Assembly: GCF_000025325.1 (NCBI RefSeq)
Contig: NC_013743.1
Coordinates: 620,001 to 684,000 of the forward strand
Source of the DNA: Haloterrigena turkmenica DSM 5511
GTDB taxonomy: Archaea > Halobacteriota > Halobacteria > Halobacteriales > Natrialbaceae
DNA length: 64,000 nt
Reading direction: 5' to 3'
The notes under the pieces were generated by a model that was given only the letters and a program-made list of their open reading frames with translations, made no database searches and had not been told where the DNA came from. The position numbers and the translations under genes were made by a program. Shown piece after piece: positions 1 through 8,117 of the stretch; position 1 is the stretch's first letter, and the number at the start of each line of letters is the position of its first letter.

Positions 1-2
1 TG

Positions 3-851
3 CCGGACCTGCTCGCGGTCGTCGAGGAAACGGGCGATCCCCACCGACTCGAGCGCATCGAACGCGAGATGCGTGAGACCGTCCGGCGGAATCCGGCCGC
101 CCGCTGTGCGGTTAGCATCGCACTCCACGACCTCGCCGCCAAGCGGCTCGACGTTCCGCTCTACCGCTACTGGGGGCTCGATCCCGGCGAGACGCTCGAG
201 ACCTCCTACACTATCGGGCTCGACGATACGGAGACCATGCGCGAGAAGACCGAGACCGCCCTCGAGCGCGACTACGGTACGCTGAAGGTCAAACTCGGGA
301 CGGATCGGGACCTCGAGATCGTCGAGGCGATTCGGTCGGTCGCGCCCGACGTGCGGCTGTTCGTCGACGCCAACGAGGCCTGGGCGCCGAAGGAGGCCGT
401 CCGCAAGATCGAGCGGCTGGCGGAGTACGACCTCGCGTTCGTCGAACAGCCGGTTCCCGCCGAGAATCCCGAGGGACTGCGATACGTCTCCGAGCGCTCG
501 CCGCTGCCAATCGCCGCCGACGAGTCCTGCGTAACGCTCGAGGACATCCCACGGATCGCGGACCGCTGTGACATCGCGAACCTGAAACTGATGAAGTGTG
601 GCGGCCTGCTCGAGGCGAAACGCATGATTCACGCCGCCCGCGCCCACGGTCTCGAGGTCATGCTGGGCTGTATGACCGAGTCCAACGCCTCGATCGCGGC
701 GGCCTGTCACCTCGCGCCGCTGCTTGATTACGCCGATCTGGACGGCTCGCTGCTGCTCGCCGACGATCCCTACGACGGCGTTCCGATGCCCGGCGGCCGA
801 ATCGATTTGGCGGGCCTCGAGCGGCCGGGGACAGGCGCGGTTCGCGAGTAG
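3..851 (+). CDS. dipeptide epimerase (enolase superfamily), 5' end missing
   Basis: The reading frame is open from the left edge, so the N-terminal capping domain is cut off and only the later part of the protein is seen. The barrel carries the marks of the muconate-lactonizing subgroup of the enolase superfamily. There is a KxK motif (LKVKLG, near base 281), the first metal ligand in FVDANEAW, the second in EQPVP, the third in AADES, and the acid/base lysine in NLKLMKCGG. This lysine arrangement is that of L-Ala-D/L-Glu type dipeptide epimerases, which invert the alpha carbon of a dipeptide during peptide or cell-wall peptide recycling. The exact substrate cannot be read from sequence. An o-succinylbenzoate synthase-like role is a less likely alternative. 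The stop lies 88 bases before the next start. Confidence 0.88.
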   Translation, partial: PDLLAVVEETGDPHRLERIEREMRETVRRNPAARCAVSIALHDLAAKRLDVPLYRYWGLDPGETLETSYTIGLDDTETMREKTETALERDYGTLKVKLGTDRDLEIVEAIRSVAPDVRLFVDANEAWAPKEAVRKIERLAEYDLAFVEQPVPAENPEGLRYVSERSPLPIAADESCVTLEDIPRIADRCDIANLKLMKCGGLLEAKRMIHAARAHGLEVMLGCMTESNASIAAACHLAPLLDYADLDGSLLLADDPYDGVPMPGGRIDLAGLERPGTGAVRE

Positions 852-939
852 TCGCCGCTTCGAAACGGATCACGCGCGCGGACTGTCACTTCGACCGCCA
901 ACGGGGGTTTACAACGGTCGTCGGTGGAGAACTGCTGGT

Positions 940-1848
940 ATGTACGACGGTGACGATGACGTGACCGTCTCTCGGCGAACGCTCTTGCGAGCGTCGGCGG
1001 GGACGGCCGCGTTTTCCACGATCGGTGCCGGGTCGGCGGAAGCGAGCGGGAGCGATGCGGGGACGCCGTGGTTAGACGACCGCTGTCCCGACGCGACCCT
1101 CGAGCCGAACATGGGCCACTGCGTCGAGGACGGGATGGAGGGCTGTGCGGACGACCACCCGGCGACGGTCGAACTCCGATCGGGGGTGCAAGCGGCCCTC
1201 GAGGAGCGCTACCCCGACGTGGGCGCGCTGATCGACGCGGGCTACCAGCCGTACTTCGACACGCTCGAGCGGGAGGACGACAGTTACTCCCACTGGATCA
1301 ACCCGGAGTACGTCGGCGACGACGCGGTGCTCGACCCCGAGCGGCCGGCGTCGGTACTGGTCGACGACGAGTCCTGGCGGTCGATCGGTGTGATGTTCGT
1401 CGCGACGCGAAACGGCGAGGAGATCGATCCGCCGGCGGTCTACGGCGGCGAAGCGAGCGACACCGAGCCGGCGGACGACGCCCCCATCGGCGCCACCGCG
1501 GATCCGGAGACGCCCTGTTCCCCCTGGCACTACCACTCCGGTCTCCCCGGACGGTTCGCGTGGTGGTACTACAAGCAGGCCTACGAACACGACTTCGCCG
1601 ACGGAGATATCGATCTCCCCTGCCGGACGCCCTGTATGCTCCACGTCTGGGCGATCGACCATCCTGAGAGCGTCTACGCCCACCACGCGCCGCCGGCGGA
1701 GTCCCGGGAGCAGGAGCCAGCCGCGGAGGCCGGTTTCGAGACCGACGCCGAACCCGGGACCGACGAACTCGGCTGGGACGTGCTGCCCGACGACCTGCAA
1801 CCGGAACAGCGGCCCGAGGATCTCGCGGCGCTGGTCCCGGGGTTATAG
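940..1848 (+). CDS. Tat-exported haloarchaeal protein of unknown function
   Basis: The 302-residue product begins at the ATG just before a Tat-type signal (SRRTLLRASAGTAAF followed by an Ala/Gly stretch). The frame stays open upstream, but the region before this ATG reads like non-coding sequence. The mature part is acidic and rich in Trp, His and Tyr. It has a conserved-looking block with CSPWHYHSGLPGRFAWW, a short Cys pair (CRTPC) and LHVWAIDHPES. The His/Trp/Cys-rich block could bind a metal, but I do not recognise a family. A twin-arginine leader implies export of a folded protein across the membrane. It stands alone, between the epimerase and a convergent membrane regulator. Confidence 0.75.
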   Translation: MYDGDDDVTVSRRTLLRASAGTAAFSTIGAGSAEASGSDAGTPWLDDRCPDATLEPNMGHCVEDGMEGCADDHPATVELRSGVQAALEERYPDVGALIDAGYQPYFDTLEREDDSYSHWINPEYVGDDAVLDPERPASVLVDDESWRSIGVMFVATRNGEEIDPPAVYGGEASDTEPADDAPIGATADPETPCSPWHYHSGLPGRFAWWYYKQAYEHDFADGDIDLPCRTPCMLHVWAIDHPESVYAHHAPPAESREQEPAAEAGFETDAEPGTDELGWDVLPDDLQPEQRPEDLAALVPGL

Positions 1849-1890
1849 TATCGCGTTGGCGCGTCTACGTCGTCACTGACGGGACGGATC

Positions 1891-2556
1891 TCACGACGCG
1901 CTCGCGGCCAGCCGCCGAAACGGGCGCCCGACTCGCCGCGGGAGCCACCCCAGAAACCGGACGACGGGGGTCAGTCGGCCCCATCGGTGCGGAATCGCGC
2001 GATATCGGTCCCCGACCCGTTCGACGTGGCCCTTGTGGGCCAAGTACTCGAGCGTGCTCTCGACGCGCGATTCGGTGAGATCGACCTCAGTAGCGAGCGC
2101 CGCGACCGTTCGAGGACCGGAAGCGTCTCGGAGCGCCTGAGACACCACGTTCGCCGTCTGAATGCGGAGCATCGTCTCGCCGGCGTCGTCCTCGAGGTCG
2201 GACACGTACTCGTGGCGCGTTCGAGCCGGCCCGTATCGAACGGTCACCGCGCCGTCGAGGACGAACCAGAGGCCGGCGAGCACCACGACCGCTCCGAGCG
2301 ACGCGCTCGAGAGAAAGGCCAGACAGCCGCCTGCGGCGGCGAGTCCGGTTCCGTAGATGAGCCGGTTCGTCCCGGCTGGGAGGTCGTAGATGTCGTCCGC
2401 GACTTCGTGGACCGTCGAGGACGCGAAGATGACGAATACCGGGGCGATCTCTCCGAGCGTCATTCCGCTGAGTCCGAGTACGGCGATCAAGGCGGCGGTA
2501 CCGACGATCGATCGGAGGGGCTTGCTCTCGCGGAGCGACGCGAGCCGGCGGAACAT
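1891..2556 (-). CDS. membrane protein with C-terminal winged helix-turn-helix
   Basis: The N-terminal 100 residues contain four hydrophobic segments (for example IVGTAALIAVLGLSG, IAPVFVIFA and AVVVLAGLWFVLDGAV). The C-terminal half has the pattern of an archaeal winged helix: ALRDASGPRTVAALATEVD, then LTESRVESTLEYLAHKGHVERV and the wing RYRAIPHR. Such fusions usually couple a membrane signal to DNA binding or sense a neighbouring membrane protein; here the signal is unknown. A TATA-like element sits about 30 bases before the ATG, which fits a leaderless transcript. The gene converges on the Tat-exported protein to its left. Confidence 0.75.
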   Translation of the reverse strand: MFRRLASLRESKPLRSIVGTAALIAVLGLSGMTLGEIAPVFVIFASSTVHEVADDIYDLPAGTNRLIYGTGLAAAGGCLAFLSSASLGAVVVLAGLWFVLDGAVTVRYGPARTRHEYVSDLEDDAGETMLRIQTANVVSQALRDASGPRTVAALATEVDLTESRVESTLEYLAHKGHVERVGDRYRAIPHRWGRLTPVVRFLGWLPRRVGRPFRRLAASAS

Positions 2557-2582
2557 GGACGCTCGAACTGACGGTTTGTTTC

Positions 2583-2590
2583 CATATATC
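2583..2590 (-). promoter_or_regulatory. TATA-like box for the membrane winged-helix gene
   Basis: An AT-rich element (catatatc read on the + strand) is centred about 30 bases upstream of the ATG at 2556. That is the usual distance for an archaeal TATA box driving a leaderless mRNA. Confidence 0.5.
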
Positions 2591-2654
2591 TGTTACGAGT
2601 ACGAAATTTCAACAGTCGCGTCGCTCCTCGGAAAGGCGAGTGCCCGGATTGGAC

Positions 2655-3134
2655 TCATTCGGCGCGGTCGGTCAGCCAGCCCCACGTCTCGAGCGCGCCG
2701 ACGATTCGATCGACCGCGTCACCGACGCTCGTCTCGTCGGTATCGATCTCGAGTGCGTCCTCTGGCGCGTCGAACTCCCGGAAGATCACGTGGACGCCCT
2801 GCTCTGCGATCGGGTCCGCGCGCGTTCGATTCCGCTCGAGGCAGGTCTCGAGGCTCGCGGTCACGCGGACGAAGCGGATCGCCTCGCGAAAGCCGAGGGT
2901 CCGAAACTGCGTCTGCCACTCGCGCTCGTAGAAGGTACCGTCGACGATCGTAATCGCCTCGCGGGGATCGTCACGGACTCGCTCGAAGAGTTGTTCGTAG
3001 GTTCGACTCGAGAAGTCGTCGGAGTGGTGGAGTCGAACGGCGATGGGTTCGTCGCGGACCTCGAGGCGCTGTCGAAGGGCCTCGGCGATAGTGGTCTTGC
3101 CCGCTCCCGGTGGCCCGCAGACGACGAGGATCAC
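2655..3134 (-). CDS. P-loop kinase, adenylylsulfate-kinase/PSTK-like AAA family
   Basis: This 159-residue protein starts at a GTG. There is no ATG in the open frame upstream, and a degraded copy at 5.7 kb keeps the same GTG. The first residues give the Walker A loop GPPGAGKTT. Further on are an Asp in the HHSDDF segment, the strand AITIVDGTFY (Walker B position) and an Arg-rich lid (CLERNRTRADP). This layout is that of small-molecule or tRNA kinases of the APS-kinase/zeta-toxin/PSTK group; the substrate is not evident. It is downstream of the large lipoprotein on the same strand, with a gap of about 90 bases, so co-transcription is possible. Confidence 0.75.
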   Translation of the reverse strand: MILVVCGPPGAGKTTIAEALRQRLEVRDEPIAVRLHHSDDFSSRTYEQLFERVRDDPREAITIVDGTFYEREWQTQFRTLGFREAIRFVRVTASLETCLERNRTRADPIAEQGVHVIFREFDAPEDALEIDTDETSVGDAVDRIVGALETWGWLTDRAE

Positions 3135-3226
3135 CTCTCGATCACGGTCGGCGGTACGGGCCGCTCACCTAACAGTCGTCGGATTCGCATCCGCAACCGT
3201 CGGTAACGGACCGGGGATGTCCGGTG

Positions 3227-5332
3227 TTAGAGCGTTTCGGCGGTCCGAGCCTGCTCGGTCCGTCGCTCGGCCTGCTCGAGTCTGTTTCGCGCCGCCTTCG
3301 AGAGCGGTTCCGGCAGCTCGCCGCTCGCTTCTGAGAGCCGCGTCTCGACCCGCTGGAGGCGCTCGGTGACGGTTTCGAGCCGCCTGTCGGCAGTCTCTCG
3401 CTCGCCGGCCCGGGCCTCGTCGGCGGCTCTTCGCGCGGCGTCGACGACGGCCTCGAGGGCGCGCTCGAGGCCGGCAACGGCGTTCTCCGAACCGCGATCG
3501 TCGTCATCGGTAGTGGTGTCGTCATCGTCGTTCGCGTCCGAATCGCCGTCGCGATGCGTCGAGACCGCCTCTCGCGTTTCCTCGGCGAGATCCGCCACGA
3601 ACGTCGAGAGGGACGCCGTGCCGGTCTCGGGGCGTTCGATGCGGATCGCTGACGCCGTGTCGGGGGACGGGTTGATTCGGTAGGCGCCGATAGCGTCGTC
3701 GCTGTCCCGAACCTCGGTCGTGTAGGCGCCGCCGGTGTGAACGTAGACCGCATCGCCTCCGTCCACCGCCGACTCGTACAGCCGTCCGGCGAAGTCGTCC
3801 TCGACGGCCACTGCGGAGAGGTCCGCCTCTCCCGTCCCGTCCCCGATCTCGAGTTTCGTCGCCCGATTGCGGGCGACGAGCGGAATCTCACCGTCGACGC
3901 CGGCCGCCGTCGTTCCGTCGTCCGAAACGGTGACGCGTTCGCTGTGCGGTGCGCGGCCGGCGCCGTTGACTGTCAGTCGATGGTCGCCGGCCGGGACGTC
4001 CCGGAGAACGGCGACGCCGCCGAACGTCGGAACCGCTTCCGGATCGCTCTCGAGGAGCGCGACCGACTCGACGGCCGTCTCCGTCGTCATCAGTCCCTCG
4101 TCCTCCGGTGCGTCGTCGGCCGTGACCGCCTCCGTGATGCGGCTCACGACGGTGTTGATCGGCGCCGGTTCGCCGATGGCCTCGTAGCGGTCGGCCAGCG
4201 CAGCCCGATGATTCGGAGCGGTGATGTCCGCCGCCGGGTTCTCGTAACGGGACTGGTCCCACGGCGTCTCTGTCGCCGTGATGTGGCCGGCGACGGCGTC
4301 CTCGACCGCGTCGGGAACGTCGAACTCGAAGCTCAACTGGGGCCCGGTGAACGCCGCGATGTGTTCGATCTCGCCGGTCGGAACGAGCTCGTACTCGATG
4401 TCGGCGTCGCCCTCCCGCTCGCGGTGTCGGAAGACGAGTCCCGTCTCGCGGGTCGGCAGATCCGTCGGCGGCGACGTCAGCGCGTCGTACGACCGGATCG
4501 TCAGCTCGTCGTCGATCAGCGACTCGCGAGTGACCGACGGCAAGCGCTCGTGATCGTAGAGCGGGCCGCCCTCGTACTCCGGAACGACGTAGGGGAGCCG
4601 CGAGCCCTCGTCCCGCGGCAGTCCGTACGCGATCGGGAGTTCGACGTCCGCGAGGTCCGCGACGCCGTCGATCGTCGCGTTCGTGACGTCCGCCAGCAGG
4701 TCCTCGAGGGCGACCCGCTGGAACCGATCGGGGACGTCGTTGACCGAGAGCGCGCTCGAGTGCGAGCCGAGTTCCGAGAGGATGCGCGGAACCGCCTCCG
4801 GCTCGGGGTCGAGGAACTCGTTGTTCGGCGCCTTCCGGGAGTGCGAACTGGCGACGTACAGTTGCGGCTCGTCGGTTTCGGTATCGACGAAGACGTGCAG
4901 CACTTCCCAGTCGTGCCAATGGAAGTTCGTCGTGAACTGGTCGAACGCCGAGTAGAACCAGAACTGGACCGCGGCCAGCGGCGACTCCTCGTACTCGACC
5001 GCGCGATAGAACACCGTCGGATCCGGCGGATCGCCCGCGCCGTACCGCTCGTGATAGCCGTCGAGGGCGTCGAACCCGTCGACGACGGGTTCCCCGTCGC
5101 GCTCGCTGGTGTACGGTCGCGGATCCGTCGGAAACCACGGCTCGTGGACGTCGAAGTACAGCGTCGGGGCGAATTCCCTCGCCAACTCCTCGGCCGCTTC
5201 GTCGTCCAACCGGCTGGTCTGCCCGTCGCGCTCTCTCGTGAGCGCCGAACAGCCGGCCACAGCGACCCCGCTCGCACCGGCGAGCGCGCCGAGGACGGTC
5301 CGGCGATCGACGCCCGTAGCATCGTCGGTCAC
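3227..5332 (-). CDS. large Tat lipoprotein with HDWE motif and coiled-coil tail
   Basis: The start is GTG. The leader has a twin-arginine motif (VDRRTVLGALAGA) followed by a lipobox (VAVAGC), so the 701-residue protein should be exported folded and lipid-anchored through Cys. The N-terminal third contains EFAPTLYFDVHEPWFPTD, FWFYSAFDQFTTNFHWHDWE and YVASSHS. The HWHDWE block followed by a Ser-His motif recalls the metal-binding GHRHDWE of the NPP1/NLP fold and the related Vps62 (DUF946) domain; that link is inference from short motifs. The middle looks like a beta-sandwich region. Near residue 585 there is an Asp-rich linker, then a heptad-like helical tail rich in Arg, Glu and Ala. Confidence 0.7.
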   Translation of the reverse strand: MTDDATGVDRRTVLGALAGASGVAVAGCSALTRERDGQTSRLDDEAAEELAREFAPTLYFDVHEPWFPTDPRPYTSERDGEPVVDGFDALDGYHERYGAGDPPDPTVFYRAVEYEESPLAAVQFWFYSAFDQFTTNFHWHDWEVLHVFVDTETDEPQLYVASSHSRKAPNNEFLDPEPEAVPRILSELGSHSSALSVNDVPDRFQRVALEDLLADVTNATIDGVADLADVELPIAYGLPRDEGSRLPYVVPEYEGGPLYDHERLPSVTRESLIDDELTIRSYDALTSPPTDLPTRETGLVFRHREREGDADIEYELVPTGEIEHIAAFTGPQLSFEFDVPDAVEDAVAGHITATETPWDQSRYENPAADITAPNHRAALADRYEAIGEPAPINTVVSRITEAVTADDAPEDEGLMTTETAVESVALLESDPEAVPTFGGVAVLRDVPAGDHRLTVNGAGRAPHSERVTVSDDGTTAAGVDGEIPLVARNRATKLEIGDGTGEADLSAVAVEDDFAGRLYESAVDGGDAVYVHTGGAYTTEVRDSDDAIGAYRINPSPDTASAIRIERPETGTASLSTFVADLAEETREAVSTHRDGDSDANDDDDTTTDDDDRGSENAVAGLERALEAVVDAARRAADEARAGERETADRRLETVTERLQRVETRLSEASGELPEPLSKAARNRLEQAERRTEQARTAETL

Positions 5333-5515
5333 GGCCCATCACGTCTCGTTCGAGAGAACGACGCGGGTACAGATGCGACTGCTGTCGAGGTCATCATAGC
5401 GCTGGATGTCTGCAGTCGATGCATAAGCCTTCTGCACTCTACGCCGACCGGGACGATCGATACCGGGATTCCGATGACCGAGTCGAGCGTGAACCCGCCG
5501 AACGAGTCGTCCGTG

Positions 5516-5620
5516 TGGTTTCCGCTGCCCGTTATCGATCACGCATACTCGATCTGGTCTGGGCGACGATACCGCCACCGAAACCGGTCCGGTGTCGATC
5601 ATCGACGACGAGGGGACTTC
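5516..5620 (+). pseudogene. degraded copy of the cupin gene's promoter and 5' end
   Basis: Reading from base 5559 gives LGDDTATETGP then VSIIDDEG. This aligns with the start of the intact cupin at 6224 (MGYDTASKTDPESIIDDESG), with ATG changed to CTG. The upstream sequence is also shared: a tttccgct...atcgatcacgcat stretch here matches tttaccgct...atcgatcacgcat before the real gene. Similarity ends after about 100 bases, so this is a remnant and not a gene. Confidence 0.65.
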
Positions 5621-5625
5621 CTCGA

Positions 5626-5760
5626 CGGGTCGTCGCGGACCTCGAGACGCCAGCCGGGCACTTCGGCGATGGTGGTCGTACCGGCGCCCGGCGGCCCGTA
5701 GGCGACGAGGATCACACCCGCCAGTAGAGTTTCGGTCCCTAACAGCCGTCGGATTCGGTC
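5626..5760 (-). pseudogene. degraded copy of the P-loop kinase 5' end
   Basis: On the minus strand this reads VILVAYGPPGAGTTTIAEV then WRLEVRDD, against VILVVCGPPGAGKTTIAEA and RLEVRDE in the intact kinase. The Walker A lysine is replaced by Thr, which would destroy nucleotide binding. A shared stretch upstream of the start (cctaacag..cgtcggattcg) shows that the 5' flank was copied too. Similarity stops after about 35 codons. It faces the cupin remnant almost end to end. Confidence 0.7.
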
Positions 5761-5879
5761 TCGAGAAATCTCGCTATCGGACCCGGGACGTATCGACCGG
5801 ATTCGGACGGCCGGTCTGGGAGGTGGCGTTTTCGACCGCATTTCGTTCACCTCCGAACCGATCACGCGTTCCGGGCGGT

Positions 5880-6024
5880 CGCACTCGAGACTAACACTTC
5901 GCGGACGACGTGAAGGGCTCGGCGACTGCCTGCGCTGTGACCCGCCGCGAAAATCGGCGCAACCGGCGATTCCCGAGAGCAGTCCAGCGCTGCAGAGCGC
6001 GAACCGATGTCGTGAAATAGACAT
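5880..6024 (-). pseudogene. possible lipoprotein 5' fragment
   Basis: The minus-strand frame starts at an ATG with a signal-peptide-like sequence ending in a lipobox (RFALCSAGLLSGIAGCAD). The continuation is low-complexity Arg/Ser/Pro and runs straight into the dead kinase copy. An AT-rich promoter-like stretch lies just upstream at 6025-6056. It is probably the surviving head of a lipoprotein gene. A short expressed lipoprotein cannot be excluded. Confidence 0.4.
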
Positions 6025-6193
6025 ATAACCAACATATATAAATAAAATAAAATCTTCTGATCATCTCAGGACGGATGTACTCCTCGAACGGCCGTCTCCG
6101 AGACGGCTCGTCGGCGTCGCGTCCGTTCCCTTCTCGAACGGGCAGGCCGGCCTCGAGCGACGGTGGCGGGCGGCGGTTTCCGCTTCCCCCATC

Positions 6194-6200
6194 GATTTAC
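6194..6200 (+). promoter_or_regulatory. TATA-like box for the cupin gene
   Basis: The element gatttac is centred 27 bases before the cupin ATG, which fits a leaderless transcript. A decayed version of the same stretch precedes the cupin remnant at 5.5 kb. Confidence 0.45.
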
Positions 6201-6223
6201 CGCTCACGGGCGATCGATCACGC

Positions 6224-6568
6224 ATGGGCTACGACACTGCCAGTAAGACCGACCCGGAGTCGATTATCGACGACGAGTCGGGCGACATGTGGTTCCTCAA
6301 GGGCGAACTCGACAGCGACCACGTCGGCATCTCGGTCCTCGAACTCGAGCCCGACGGCGAGGGGATGGAACACGACGAGGCCGACCGCGGTCAGGAGGAG
6401 ATCTACTACGTGGTCAGCGGCACCGCGGAGGTCGAACTGACCGATCGCGACGAGACGGTCACGCTCGAGGAAGATGACGCGATCCGTCTCGATCCCGAGG
6501 AGACCCGCCAGATCTTCAACCGCAGCGACGAGCGCGTGAAGCTGGTGCTGGTCGGCGCGCCGCTGTAG
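6224..6568 (+). CDS. cupin-domain protein
   Basis: The 114-residue protein is a single small beta-barrel. After a short lead-in (SGDMWFLKGELD) come the two cupin motifs in relaxed form: EGMEHDEADRGQEEIYYVVSG and DAIRLDPEETRQIFNRSDE, followed by the closing strand KLVLVGAPL. Only one of the usual metal-ligand histidines is clear (EH in motif 1), so metal binding and enzyme activity are uncertain; it may be a small-ligand sensor. It stands alone with its own promoter and ends 51 bases before a convergent gene. Confidence 0.8.
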   Translation: MGYDTASKTDPESIIDDESGDMWFLKGELDSDHVGISVLELEPDGEGMEHDEADRGQEEIYYVVSGTAEVELTDRDETVTLEEDDAIRLDPEETRQIFNRSDERVKLVLVGAPL

Positions 6569-6619
6569 GCCGGTTCGCCGCCTCGCGGGCAGCTGCCGTC
6601 AATCTGCGTCGACCCGTCG

Positions 6620-6925
6620 TTAGATGACGTCGTCTGGGTCGTGAACCTCGGCCATCCGCTCGGCTTCGGCGGCGTACTGTTCTCGCATGTCGGGGTCGTC
6701 GACGGTGCCGAGATTGCCGTCATCGACGTCGACGGCCGCCGTCGTGTCTCGAACGTCCGTGAACGAGGTGAGCGCACGCTCCTTGCGGAAGTAGCGCTCG
6801 CCGTCGGGCGTCGCGTAGGTGAGGATGATCAGGTTCTGTTCGTCGTCGGAGTAGGTCCGTTCGACCAACCAGACGCGGACGGCGTCGTCGCCACCGGCGC
6901 CGGCGTCGGTGTCCGTCTGTGCCAT
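6620..6925 (-). CDS. small conserved haloarchaeal protein
   Basis: This is an acidic soluble protein of 101 residues. The core VRVWLVERTYSDDEQNLIILTYATPDGERYFRKERAL suggests a small alpha/beta or beta-sheet domain, and the C-terminal helix contains MREQYAAEAERMAE. There are no membrane segments, cysteines or catalytic motifs, and I do not recognise the family. It lies 73 bases downstream of the first member of the membrane-protein array on the same strand and may be read through from it. Confidence 0.65.
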   Translation of the reverse strand: MAQTDTDAGAGGDDAVRVWLVERTYSDDEQNLIILTYATPDGERYFRKERALTSFTDVRDTTAAVDVDDGNLGTVDDPDMREQYAAEAERMAEVHDPDDVI

Positions 6926-6998
6926 ATCGACGGCTAGGGCCTCGAGCGAAAAGTAGTTCGGGGCGGTTGGTCGCTCCCGGCTGGTCCCTCGTCGCGGC

Positions 6999-8036
6999 TC
7001 ACTCCCAGTCGATATCTTCGCCGCGACTCGAGTCTCGGAGGATGAATGGGCCGATCGCCAGCGTTCGCTTGGCCATCGTCGCGATCCGCAGGATGAACGC
7101 GATCAGCAGGAGGAACGGGGTGACGGCGACGGTCGAGGCCGCTGCGACGATCCAGACGAGGGCGTCGACCCCGAGATAGGTCCCGACCACGGCGTCGGCG
7201 TCGAAGAAGAGCAGCATCGCCATCGTGACCACCAGCGCGGGGACGGCGACGTACATCATCGCCCGCGAGAGGTTGATCAGTTCCCACTGGAAGTACAGCG
7301 TCTTGAAGTGCTCACGGGCGAGGCCGAACAGCTTCAGCGACTCGAGGAGGTCGTCGTAGGCCTCGTTGGCCTCGTCGGTGAAGGAGTCGGCGTGGGAGTT
7401 CTTGATCCGACGGGCCCGGAATATCTTCCAGGAGTAGTTGTAGTCCAGCGCGGCCTTGACGACCTCGTAGGTGCCGAAATCGGCGTCCTCGAGGTCGTCG
7501 CGGATCGAGTCGGCGTGGGTCGTGACGTTGTCGACGAAGTTGTCGACGCGCTCTTTGAGCTCCTCGTCTTGGCTCTCCGAGACGGCCTCGCGGAAGTCGG
7601 TCGCCCGGTCCTCGGAGGCCGCGATTATCGCCTGGGCGAACGACGCCGGCTCCGGCGGGCTGATCGGCGCGTCGATCGAGCTCTCGACGTCCGTCCGAAA
7701 CTCGAGGGCGCCGTCGAGGCGCTCGCGCTGGTCTTCGACGGCGCCGAGCTCCTGTGAGAGCACCAGCGAGTTGATCGTGACCACGAGCGTGACGCCGGTG
7801 ATCAGTGCGGTCGTCAGCGCCTGAAAGAGCGTTTCGACCGGATCGGCGCTCCCCATGAGCGCCCGCAGCGAGACGGGGCTGGCCCGGGCGACGACGAGCA
7901 GGCCGACGAAGACGAACAGCATGAGTCCCGCGGTGATCAGCCATCGGTTCGCGTTCAACAGGAGGGTATGCTTCAGCGTCGGTGACTCGCTGCGCTCGGC
8001 CATCGTGTCGCTGGGTTGAGAGCCGTCGCCACTCAT
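6999..8036 (-). CDS. four-helix membrane protein, array paralogue A
   Basis: This is one of four related proteins of 342-350 residues encoded side by side. Two transmembrane helices lie in the first 95 residues (WLITAGLMLFVFVGLLVVA and ALITGVTLVVTINSLVLSQ). A soluble, mostly helical domain of about 150 residues follows, then two more helices near 250-270 and 285-312. Signatures shared by the paralogues are SQELGAVEDQRER after helix 2, ALDYNYSWKI in the soluble domain, REHFKTLYFQWELINLSR before helix 3, and a closing ILRIATMAKRTLAIGPFILR. I do not recognise the family. The even number of helices places both ends and the domain on the same side, probably the cytoplasm. Confidence 0.8.
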   Translation of the reverse strand: MSGDGSQPSDTMAERSESPTLKHTLLLNANRWLITAGLMLFVFVGLLVVARASPVSLRALMGSADPVETLFQALTTALITGVTLVVTINSLVLSQELGAVEDQRERLDGALEFRTDVESSIDAPISPPEPASFAQAIIAASEDRATDFREAVSESQDEELKERVDNFVDNVTTHADSIRDDLEDADFGTYEVVKAALDYNYSWKIFRARRIKNSHADSFTDEANEAYDDLLESLKLFGLAREHFKTLYFQWELINLSRAMMYVAVPALVVTMAMLLFFDADAVVGTYLGVDALVWIVAAASTVAVTPFLLLIAFILRIATMAKRTLAIGPFILRDSSRGEDIDWE

Positions 8037-8117
8037 CGCTCGAGTCGGCCGATACCAGCCCCGCCGGGAAATAGCTACGGCAGGCGTCGGGGAACCGAAC
8101 GCGGCGGGTCGACCGAG

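Noticed and set aside
3737-5701. 654-codon plus-strand frame under the lipoprotein gene
   Set aside because: Shadow frame: Arg/Val-rich without domains; the minus strand carries a signal peptide, lipobox and conserved blocks.
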